DNA of 5,918 nt from Elusimicrobiota bacterium. GTDB taxonomy: Bacteria > Elusimicrobiota > Endomicrobiia > CG1-02-37-114 > JAHJSO01. The notes under the pieces were generated by a model. The model saw only the letters and a list, made by a program, of their open reading frames with translations, was not told the origin of the DNA and did not search any database. The first letter of the stretch is position 1. Every line of letters starts with the position of its first letter. Location of the stretch: positions 1-5,918 of the forward strand of contig JAHJSO010000215.1 in NCBI GenBank assembly GCA_018830385.1, read 5' to 3'. Positions 1 through 5,802 of this stretch are shown piece after piece. A program made the translations under genes and the position numbers.

Positions 1-1325
1 AAAAACCAGAATGGTCCCATTATCCTTATAATGATAAAGGTATTCACGGCAACAGATTGAAAAATTAAGGCGATTAACGCCGAGAAAAGCCCCAGCGCAA
101 GACCCTTAGCAAGCCAGTCATCAATTGTGTTGAAAATTTTAATGGCATTTTTTCCGATGGAATACATCAGCCATATAAAAGCCAGGAGTCCGACAATTCC
201 TGTTTCTCCAAGAATCAGAGGAAACATGGTATCAACAAGCCCTACGCCTGTTAATCCATGACCCATCAGAGGTTCTCTCGGAAGCCACACAAAGAAGGCC
301 TTTTTCCAACTTTCAACCCTTGCAAGGGCGGATGCTTCCCTTACCCTTATTCCGCCGACTGTCGTTTGCTCGTCGGTCCCTGCAAATGTTTCCTGTATTC
401 TGCCAAGGACATCCTGTGTTGGTTTCGGGAATAAAATTGGAGAAAACAATAGCCCGGTTATAAAAATCATTATCAATAACAGTTTTCTTTTTTGTGTGAG
501 CAGGACAACACTCAGGCACATCGGGATAAAGGCAAAGAAGGATGCACGGGAGAATGTGTATGCAAAGGTCGGCAGTGCAAAAATAAACAAACCCATAAAC
601 AATATCGCATATTTTGTGGTGGGGGCATAACAGAAAAGCCCCAACAGGACGGACATAACTATCAGGAGGTAGCCCCCGAGGGATGCGGACTCACCTGTCC
701 CGCTAACGGGGTCAAAGTCAAAGGGCGCATAAATCCTGCCAACCCTGCCGATGAGCGTGTATCCGTACAGGTTGACGATAATAAAGGTTATCAGTCCCGC
801 GATAAGGAGGTGTTTAACCTGGCGGGTATCCCTGACGATATTTGCGGTCATAATGAACAGAATGAAATATTCAATATATTTCAGGAGATAAAAGAATGAT
901 TTTACCGGCTTAATATAACCGAGGACAATTCCCCGGGCAGTGAAAAGGACGCATATAAGCGTGTAAATGAAAATCTGGCGGTTGATTGGCGTTCGGACAA
1001 AAAGGGCCATTTCCTTCCTTATCGCCATGTGCACAAGCCAGACGACGAAGAGCGCCAGCAATATAAAATCGTCGTACCTGACCACGACGGACCTACCGGG
1101 GAGCTGGGCGAGCGGGATTTCAGGGGAGAGGAGCATTGAGAATACCAGAGTGACGAGTCCGTATTGAATGTTCAGGAAAGATATGAAAATGAATGCGAGG
1201 CCGAGGATGAGCGCGAACAAAAAATGAATTTTTATGTTGACGATTATTACGCCCGCCAGAAACGCCAGCAGGATGACTGCAAAAAACATTATGAGGGGGG
1301 TTGAATAAACCGGCATTTCAGTCAT
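1..1325 (-). CDS. O-antigen ligase/polymerase family membrane protein (Wzy_C-like), 3' end cut by window edge
   Basis: An uninterrupted minus-strand frame gives 441 residues and is still open at the left edge, so only the last part of the protein is missing. It is highly hydrophobic, with about ten or more predicted membrane spans. Family features I can see: GESASLGGYL (residues 211-220), the membrane motif TFSRASFFAF (257-266, with Arg260), a periplasmic-type loop with W340 and the PLMGHGLTGVG stretch (352-362), then ETGIVGLLAF (374-383). This order is that of the O-antigen ligase/Wzy polymerase family, inner-membrane enzymes that join or polymerise lipid-linked glycans. The frequent HN before the ETGIxGL motif is replaced by VDTMFP, so ligase versus polymerase cannot be told apart. 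The first ATG is at 1325 and another in-frame ATG is at 1316. Neither has a Shine-Dalgarno sequence, and the promoter at 1324-1352 favours 1316. It is transcribed divergently from the genes to its right. Confidence 0.88.
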   Translation of the reverse strand, partial: MTEMPVYSTPLIMFFAVILLAFLAGVIIVNIKIHFLFALILGLAFIFISFLNIQYGLVTLVFSMLLSPEIPLAQLPGRSVVVRYDDFILLALFVVWLVHMAIRKEMALFVRTPINRQIFIYTLICVLFTARGIVLGYIKPVKSFFYLLKYIEYFILFIMTANIVRDTRQVKHLLIAGLITFIIVNLYGYTLIGRVGRIYAPFDFDPVSGTGESASLGGYLLIVMSVLLGLFCYAPTTKYAILFMGLFIFALPTFAYTFSRASFFAFIPMCLSVVLLTQKRKLLLIMIFITGLLFSPILFPKPTQDVLGRIQETFAGTDEQTTVGGIRVREASALARVESWKKAFFVWLPREPLMGHGLTGVGLVDTMFPLILGETGIVGLLAFIWLMYSIGKNAIKIFNTIDDWLAKGLALGLFSALIALIFQSVAVNTFIIIRIMGPFWF

Positions 1326-1352
1326 TATACAAAAAAGATTTTTTTTAATCAA
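1324..1352 (-). promoter_or_regulatory. Predicted sigma70-type promoter for the O-antigen ligase-family gene
   Basis: Read on the minus strand, a TTGATT box (1352-1347) is followed by a 17-base spacer and a perfect TATAAT (1329-1324). The expected transcription start, about 7 bases downstream, is near 1317. That is one base before the in-frame ATG at 1316 and inside the reading frame opened by the ATG at 1325. If the promoter is used, the mRNA is effectively leaderless and translation begins at 1316. This is a match to consensus read by eye; the AT-richness of the spacer raises the chance of coincidence. Confidence 0.5.
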
Positions 1353-1362
1353 GGGGTTGATT
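1347..1362. repeat. Perfect 6-bp inverted repeat formed by the two divergent -35 boxes
   Basis: The sequence AATCAAGGGGTTGATT is a palindrome with a 4-base GGGG spacer. Each arm is the -35 hexamer of one of the two divergent promoters, so the centre of the intergenic gap is symmetric. It may simply be two promoters back to back, or it may double as a binding site for a dimeric regulator that would control both transcripts together. No known operator was recognised. Confidence 0.45.
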
Positions 1363-1385
1363 TTTCACAAAAAATTTTGTAGTAT
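1357..1385 (+). promoter_or_regulatory. Predicted sigma70-type promoter for the TIGR03546-TIGR03545 operon
   Basis: A TTGATT -35 box (1357-1362), a 17-base spacer and a TAGTAT -10 box (1380-1385) each match consensus at four of six bases. Transcription would start near 1392, with the first ATG at 1394, giving a 5' leader of only 0-3 bases. This agrees with the absence of any Shine-Dalgarno sequence before that ATG. An overlapping TATAAG (1383-1388) is a better -10 by sequence, but the spacing to TTGATT would be 20 bases and the start would fall inside the gene. Confidence 0.42.
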
Positions 1386-1393
1386 AAGACGTT

Positions 1394-1909
1394 ATGTTCT
1401 GGTTTAAGATACTCAAGAAAATCGTTAAACTCCTTAATTCAAACATATCACCCGACGAGTTAGCACTCGGTGCGGCGCTGGGCGCCGTTGTCGGGCTGAC
1501 CCCTCTGGTCGGCCTGCACAACCTTTTCATAGTGGTTCTCATGATTGTTTTGAACGTGAACCCTGCCGCCTCAGGGTTGTCCGCCCTGTTTTTTGGATTT
1601 TTGTCTCTGTTGGCCGACCCGCTGGCGCACCGCATAGGACATTACCTTCTGGTCCAGAACGGAGCGCTTACGCCGTTGTGGACTTCCCTTTACAATATGC
1701 CCGTTGTCCCGTGGACGAGGTTTTATAACACCATATTTATGGGGAGTTTTGTCATCTCCCTTGTCCTGTTTGTTCCGGTGCTTGTTTTTTCAAGGAAATT
1801 CATCGTCTATTACAGGAAGAACCTTATGGGCAGGTTTCAGAACATGAAGATAACGAAAATGCTGAAGTTGACGGGTGTCTATAAATTTTATGACAAACTG
1901 AGAGGATAG
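1394..1909 (+). CDS. TIGR03546 family membrane protein (DUF2062-like)
   Basis: This 171-residue integral membrane protein is of unknown function. It starts with a short basic amphipathic stretch (FKILKKIVKLLNS, residues 4-16). It continues with a small-residue/glycine-rich helix, ALGAALGAVVGLTPLVGLHN (residues 24-43), further hydrophobic helices at about 43-56 and 58-76, and a last one at about 113-133, and ends in a basic tail (RKNLMGRF onward). The GLTPL.GLHN signature, the PLAHRIGHYLL segment and the length match what I recall of TIGR03546, a family found beside TIGR03545 in outer-membrane bacteria. The same adjacency here is the strongest support. The start at 1394 has no ribosome-binding site but fits the family's N-terminus and the promoter directly upstream. 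The stop lies 8 bases before the next gene, so the two are surely co-transcribed. Biochemical role unknown; inner-membrane location inferred. Confidence 0.82.
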   Translation: MFWFKILKKIVKLLNSNISPDELALGAALGAVVGLTPLVGLHNLFIVVLMIVLNVNPAASGLSALFFGFLSLLADPLAHRIGHYLLVQNGALTPLWTSLYNMPVVPWTRFYNTIFMGSFVISLVLFVPVLVFSRKFIVYYRKNLMGRFQNMKITKMLKLTGVYKFYDKLRG

Positions 1910-1917
1910 TCCGGATA

Positions 1918-3885
1918 ATGAAATACATCAGGTGGAAAGCCGTTGTCCCGCTGGTTATAATAACTGCGATTGTGCTTGTCTTTTGCGTGTTTCTGATTGA
2001 CGGCATAACAAGGAAGGTATTGGTCTCCGCAGGCGAAATGATATTCTCTGCAAAGGTTAATATCGGAAGTGTCCGCATAAGGTTTAAGGGTCCTTCTATT
2101 GAAATTACCGGCATCGGGGTTGCGGACAAAGACGATCCGTTCAAAAACTTATTTGAGGCGGACAGGATAAAATTCGGCGTGTCATTTATTCATCTTCTAT
2201 CAAAAAGGTTTATAATTGACGACATAATTGTTGACGGCGTCCGATGGTCAACCCGGAGATTGACTTCAGGGGCGCTTCCTCCGAAGAAACAGAAAAGGAT
2301 AGAAAAGGCAAAGAAGAAAGAGGATAAGGACTCCATAACGGCTAAACTGTTAGGCGGGCTTAAGGAAAAAGCGGCCAGGGATATATCGGCATTGCCGGCG
2401 GTAAAGGATACAAAAGAGGCGGGGGAACAACTTAAGGCGTTTGACGGAAAAAAACTCATTGACGAGACGGCGGATGAACTGGAATCAAAAAAGGCGATTG
2501 AAGTCCTGAATAAAGAGGTATCTGAAAAACAGGAAAAATACACTGCGGCTCTAAACAACATAGACGTCCAGCAGCAGGTCAAAACAATCCAGGGCCTCTC
2601 AGGAGAGATATCAGGGCTGAAGGTTGAAAAGATGGAGGACGTGCAGCCGGCCCAGGGAAAACTTTCCCAGATGGAGGCGGCAGGAAAATCGCTTGAGGAG
2701 ACACGCTCAAAACTTGACGGTTTGTGGAAAGAGGCGTCTGCGGATATCACGGAAAAGCAGAAACTCGTTGAAAGCATAAACGGTTTAATACAGAAGGATT
2801 ACGAGAAACTTCTGGCAAAGGTCAAACTGCCGGACATCTCAAAAGGGAATATATCGCAGGCGCTCTTCGGCCGGATGTGGCTTGGCAGGGTCAACAGCGT
2901 CCTCGGCTACATCCACCTGGCAAGGAAATACATGGGACATCGCAAAAAGGGAGAGAAAAAGACGGTGCGTACCCGACTGAAAGGCGTGGACGTTGTTTTT
3001 CACAGGGACAAAGGATTGCCCGGTTTTCTTGTCAGAAACGCCCGGATATCGGCAACGACCGGTGGCGGGGGGAAGGATGAGGAGAGAGCAATTTCACTGG
3101 CAGGGGGAGCGTCTGATTGGACTTCGGATCCTGTCCTGCTGGGAAGGCCTGCAAAAATTAAATTAGAGGGAAAATCAAAAGACCGTGTTTATTCAGTGGA
3201 CGGAATTTTTGACCATACTGGCGAAACCCCTCTGGATGAAATTTCCATTGAGATGAGAGGGATGGACATAGGCGGGATTGAATTCGGTGAAAGCGAGTAC
3301 CTGCCGGCAATGAAGGATGGGAAGATAAGGATAAGGTCCGGTTTTGCCCTGAAAGGGGATGCCCTTGACTGCAGGATGTTCATAAACGTTACCGGGTTAA
3401 AATTTGCCGCCATAAAGGGAGGCGGCGATGAAATGCAGAAAGTCCTGAACGAGGTATATAGGAGCATAGATTCGGTTGAAATAAACGCCCGGCTCTACGG
3501 TGTTTCCGGCGATTTAAAATCAGAGTTAAATTCAAACCTTGACGGGTTGATATCAAACAAACTGAAATCCATTTATAGCGCAAAGACCGATGAAGTCCGC
3601 GCAAAGATTAAAATATCGCTGGACGAATATGTCGGCGCAGAAAAAGACAATCTCCTGAAGGGCTATAACGCCGGCAGGGAAAACATTGAAAAAATGTATT
3701 CGGAAAAACGCAAAACCATAGAAGAACAGAAGAAAATAATTGAGGCAAAAGTAAGAGAAATTAACGATAGGATTAACGCGCTGAAAGAACAAGAGAAAAA
3801 GAAGAGGGAGAAAGAGTTAAAGCAGAAAGAAGAAGAGTTAAAGCAAAAGGCAGCGCCTCAAATTGAAAAATTGTTTAAAAAATAA
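1918..3885 (+). CDS. TIGR03545 family protein, AsmA-like membrane-anchored envelope protein with coiled coils
   Basis: The product is 655 residues. One N-terminal membrane anchor (about residues 9-28, after MKYIRWK) is followed by an AsmA/TamB-like opening (about 42-110) with the typical pattern of a short beta-rich unit: VNIGSVRIRFKGPSIEITGI, later FEADRIKFGVS and IIDDIIVDGVRW. A Lys/Glu-rich segment predicted to be helical or coiled coil follows (about 125-305). Next comes the stretch around NISQALFGRMWLGRV (about 310-324), a more beta-rich domain (about 345-560), and a highly charged C-terminal helix (about 565-655) rich in K and E. The order and the preceding TIGR03546 gene identify the family. 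The anchor implies the bulk is periplasmic, bridging or supporting the envelope, in analogy with AsmA-like proteins; this is inference, as the family has no established function. A weak GAGG lies 12 bases before the ATG. The 3' end overlaps the next gene by 23 bases. It seems somewhat longer than the family norm, mainly in coiled coil. Confidence 0.83.
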   Translation: MKYIRWKAVVPLVIITAIVLVFCVFLIDGITRKVLVSAGEMIFSAKVNIGSVRIRFKGPSIEITGIGVADKDDPFKNLFEADRIKFGVSFIHLLSKRFIIDDIIVDGVRWSTRRLTSGALPPKKQKRIEKAKKKEDKDSITAKLLGGLKEKAARDISALPAVKDTKEAGEQLKAFDGKKLIDETADELESKKAIEVLNKEVSEKQEKYTAALNNIDVQQQVKTIQGLSGEISGLKVEKMEDVQPAQGKLSQMEAAGKSLEETRSKLDGLWKEASADITEKQKLVESINGLIQKDYEKLLAKVKLPDISKGNISQALFGRMWLGRVNSVLGYIHLARKYMGHRKKGEKKTVRTRLKGVDVVFHRDKGLPGFLVRNARISATTGGGGKDEERAISLAGGASDWTSDPVLLGRPAKIKLEGKSKDRVYSVDGIFDHTGETPLDEISIEMRGMDIGGIEFGESEYLPAMKDGKIRIRSGFALKGDALDCRMFINVTGLKFAAIKGGGDEMQKVLNEVYRSIDSVEINARLYGVSGDLKSELNSNLDGLISNKLKSIYSAKTDEVRAKIKISLDEYVGAEKDNLLKGYNAGRENIEKMYSEKRKTIEEQKKIIEAKVREINDRINALKEQEKKKREKELKQKEEELKQKAAPQIEKLFKK

Positions 3886-5767
3886 TTTTGCATGGTTTTC
3901 ACTGTTTTACATATTAACCGGATTTTTGATTGCCTCGGAAAAGACGGTAAAACCAACAATTGCTGTGGCGGAATTTGAAGGTCAGGGATTATCAGCGTCA
4001 GAATTGTTAGGTATAAGTGAATTTGTCCGCACAGGACTTATCAATACAGAACTATTTAATATGGTTGATAGAAGGAATATGGAGCAAATTCTTCAGGAAC
4101 AAAAATTCCAGATAAGCGGATGCACAACAGAAGAGTGTGCAGTTAAAATGGGCCAATTGCTGAATGTGCAGAAAATAGTCACAGGGAAAGTGATAAAGTT
4201 GGGCGGTAAATTCTATATAACAGCAAATATAATTGATGTGGAAACAGGCAGAATTGCAATTTCAGAGCGGCTTGATGCGACTGGAATAGACCAACTTGCA
4301 GATAAGTCAGAATCACTTGCCGCAATACTCGCTAATAGGTTGCTTGGCAAAAGGCCAACACCAAAGATGGGATCGGTAGCACCTTTTCCAGTAACAGAAG
4401 AAATTGCAAAGGGTTCTGCATTTATTCAGTCAGACCCGCCTGATGCAGAGATATTCATTGACGGCGAAAAACTCGGTAGAACACCTATGAAAGTAGAAGT
4501 ATCAATTGGTCAGCGTCAATTAGTGCTAATGAAAGAGGGATACATTGATAAGTCGGCTCAATTAAATATAATTGCTGACACAACTGTAAAAATTTCAGAG
4601 ACACTTACACCGATGTTGGGCTCGGTACTAATAAAATCAAATCCCGCAGGTGCCAGGGTGTGGTTTGACGGTAACTATCGTGGAATGACCGATTCAGCGG
4701 GACTAAAAATATCAGGAATAACCCTTGGTGAGTATACAGTAAAATTTGAAAAAGAAAAATTCTATCCGCTTGAACAAAAAGTCATTGTCAAATACAAGGA
4801 TGTAGTAGAAATATTTCCAAAATTACTGGAAAAGCCCGGCTCGGTATTTATCACATCAACACCAAAAGGTGCAAAAATATATATAGATGAGACATATAAA
4901 GGGGAAACGCCTCTGAAAGTTACAGAAGTAAGTGCCGGTTTGCATTCACTTAAACTTTCAATGTCCGAATATAAAAACTGGGACAAACAGATTGAAATTC
5001 GTGGACTTGAAACTACAACAGTTACAGCGGATTTAGAGCCAGCCCCTGCCGGATATATCTCCGGTATTATTGGCGGGAAAGAAATCACAGGCAGAGACGG
5101 TGCAGAAATGGTTTTAATACCTGCCGGTGAGTTCACAATGGGTTCGGACGGAGGCGACAGTGATGAAAAGCCGGCACACAAGGTGTATTTAGACGCATAT
5201 TACATAGACAAATACGAAGTGACCTTTGAGCAGTATGATAAGTTCTGCGAAGCGACAGGCAGGACAAAACCGTCGGATAGTGGATGGGGCAGAGGGAATA
5301 GGCCAGTAATAAATGTTAGTTGGCATGATGCCGTTGCCTATGCTAACTACTATGGAAAACGTTTACCCACAGAAGCGGAGTGGGAGAAGGCGTGCAGGGG
5401 TGGCTCAGAGACAGAATATTGTTTTGGCGATAGTGAATCGAAACTTAGTAGTTATGCATGGTATTATGCAAATTCGGGGGGCAAAACACATCCTGTAGGA
5501 CAGAAGAAGCCAAATCAATATGGAATATATGATATGCACGGTAATGTATGGGAGTGGTGTAGTGACTGGTATGATAGTGGCTACTATAAGAACAGTCCGT
5601 ATAAGAACCCAAAAGGGTCAGGCAGTGATTCCCGTGTCCTGCGCGGTGGCTGTTGGAACTACTTTGCTAGCGATTGTCGTTCTTCTAATCGCGGCAGGCG
5701 CGCACCGGGCGGCGGGAGCGACTTCAGGGGTTTTCGGTGTGCGGTTGGGGTAGTGCAAGGTCGTTGA
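3863..5767 (+). CDS. Exported CsgG-like / PEGA / FGE-fold (C-type lectin) protein, probable DGR variable protein
   Basis: The product is 634 residues. The start is a TTG inside the end of the previous gene. It is preferred because it gives a clean signal peptide (basic MKNCLKNN, hydrophobic core, likely cleavage near LIA-SEK) and an AAAGG lies 12 bases upstream. No lipobox is present. Residues about 31-160 resemble the CsgG-type domain (IAVAEFEG, VDRRNMEQIL, GCTTEECAVKMGQLL, IIDVETG). Three PEGA repeats occupy about 184-392. Residues about 410-628 form an FGE-sulfatase/SUMF1-like domain: MVLIPAGEFTMGS, DKYEVTFEQYDKFC, RLPTEAEWEKACRGG, YDMHGNVWEWCSDWY, RVLRGG and GFRCA. Of the two active-site cysteines of true FGE enzymes, one position is Tyr600, while Cys605 aligns with the other, so catalysis is unlikely and ligand binding in a C-type lectin fold is the better guess. 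The last ~40 codons look like a retroelement-diversified region. Periplasmic or surface display is inferred. Confidence 0.85.
   Translation: MKNCLKNNFAWFSLFYILTGFLIASEKTVKPTIAVAEFEGQGLSASELLGISEFVRTGLINTELFNMVDRRNMEQILQEQKFQISGCTTEECAVKMGQLLNVQKIVTGKVIKLGGKFYITANIIDVETGRIAISERLDATGIDQLADKSESLAAILANRLLGKRPTPKMGSVAPFPVTEEIAKGSAFIQSDPPDAEIFIDGEKLGRTPMKVEVSIGQRQLVLMKEGYIDKSAQLNIIADTTVKISETLTPMLGSVLIKSNPAGARVWFDGNYRGMTDSAGLKISGITLGEYTVKFEKEKFYPLEQKVIVKYKDVVEIFPKLLEKPGSVFITSTPKGAKIYIDETYKGETPLKVTEVSAGLHSLKLSMSEYKNWDKQIEIRGLETTTVTADLEPAPAGYISGIIGGKEITGRDGAEMVLIPAGEFTMGSDGGDSDEKPAHKVYLDAYYIDKYEVTFEQYDKFCEATGRTKPSDSGWGRGNRPVINVSWHDAVAYANYYGKRLPTEAEWEKACRGGSETEYCFGDSESKLSSYAWYYANSGGKTHPVGQKKPNQYGIYDMHGNVWEWCSDWYDSGYYKNSPYKNPKGSGSDSRVLRGGCWNYFASDCRSSNRGRRAPGGGSDFRGFRCAVGVVQGR
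4412..5038 (+). repeat. Three tandem PEGA domains inside the variable-protein candidate
   Basis: Three protein-level repeats of about 65-70 residues begin GSAFIQSDPPDAEIFIDG (residue 184), GSVLIKSNPAGARVWFDG (253) and GSVFITSTPKGAKIYID (326). Each is followed by a G.TP-like turn (degenerate in the second repeat), then a strand with the pattern of G...L.L...GY. PEGA domains are small beta-sandwich modules common in exported and surface proteins, where they act as spacers or carbohydrate/protein contact modules. Here they form a stalk between the CsgG-like base and the lectin-fold head. The copies are diverged at DNA level, so they are old duplications rather than recent expansion. Confidence 0.85.
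5630..5764 (+). other. Candidate DGR variable region (VR) with initiation-like tail
   Basis: This is the C-terminal coding segment, residues 590-634. Fixed positions expected of the C-lectin frame are kept: R594-G595-G596, W598, C605, R606-S607, R610, P615, G623-F624-R625. Between them lie codons TAC, TTT, AGC, GAT, GGC, CGC, GCA, GGC, GGC, GGG, AGC, GAC and TTC, most ending in C or T. This is what results when adenines of AAY (Asn) codons in a template repeat are replaced at random. Positions 5654-5728 hold only 12 A in 75 bases, and 5690-5719 is 27/30 G+C, unlike the AT-rich body of the gene. Positions 5729-5760 hold a GT/GC-rich stretch without such codons, a plausible initiation-of-mutagenic-homing (IMH) zone. 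No template repeat is in the window, so this is inference from pattern, not a demonstrated VR/TR pair. Confidence 0.6.
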
Positions 5768-5785
5768 GAATCTGATAATCTGTTT

Positions 5786-5802
5786 CACCGCCGAAGGCGG
5801 TG
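5786..5802. repeat. Perfect 7-bp hairpin 18 bases after the stop codon
   Basis: CACCGCC, loop GAA, GGCGGTG forms a flawless GC-rich stem. It is not followed by a U-run on the plus strand (the next bases are CCGCAAAAAA), so it is a poor intrinsic terminator for the operon. On the minus strand the T-run lies before the stem, not after it. Short GC-rich hairpins or cruciforms just downstream of the variable region are a known target-recognition element in DGRs such as that of Bordetella phage BPP-1, and this one is well placed for that role. The usual 4-base loop is not seen; here the loop is 3 bases. Confidence 0.6.

Noticed and set aside
492..899. Plus-strand open frame of 135 codons
   Set aside because: It lies antisense to the O-antigen ligase-family gene, which has strong protein-level motifs. 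The translation is polar and low in structure, resembling nothing known.
967..1167. Plus-strand open frame of 66 codons
   Set aside because: Antisense shadow of the same membrane-protein gene, with no ribosome-binding site.
2190..2777. Minus-strand open frame of 195 codons
   Set aside because: Shadow of the TIGR03545 coding frame; its Ser/Phe-rich translation is typical of the reverse strand of a Lys/Glu-rich gene.
3811..3850. Direct repeat of GAGTTAAAGCA at 21-base spacing
   Set aside because: It encodes heptad-like Glu/Lys coiled coil at the end of TIGR03545; protein periodicity explains it.
4762..5181. Minus-strand open frame of 139 codons
   Set aside because: Antisense to the PEGA/FGE coding region, whose own frame is fully supported by domains.
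5090..5746. Active formylglycine-generating enzyme (sulfatase maturation)
   Set aside because: One of the two catalytic cysteine positions is not cysteine, no sulfatase gene is nearby, and the fusion to CsgG/PEGA modules suggests a binding role.
5520..5753. Plus-strand alternative frame across the candidate variable region
   Set aside because: It overlaps the FGE-like domain in another frame, and the translation shows no family features.
5769..5782. Direct repeat AATCTG..AATCTG just after the stop codon
   Set aside because: Six bases repeated once in AT-rich sequence is expected by chance.
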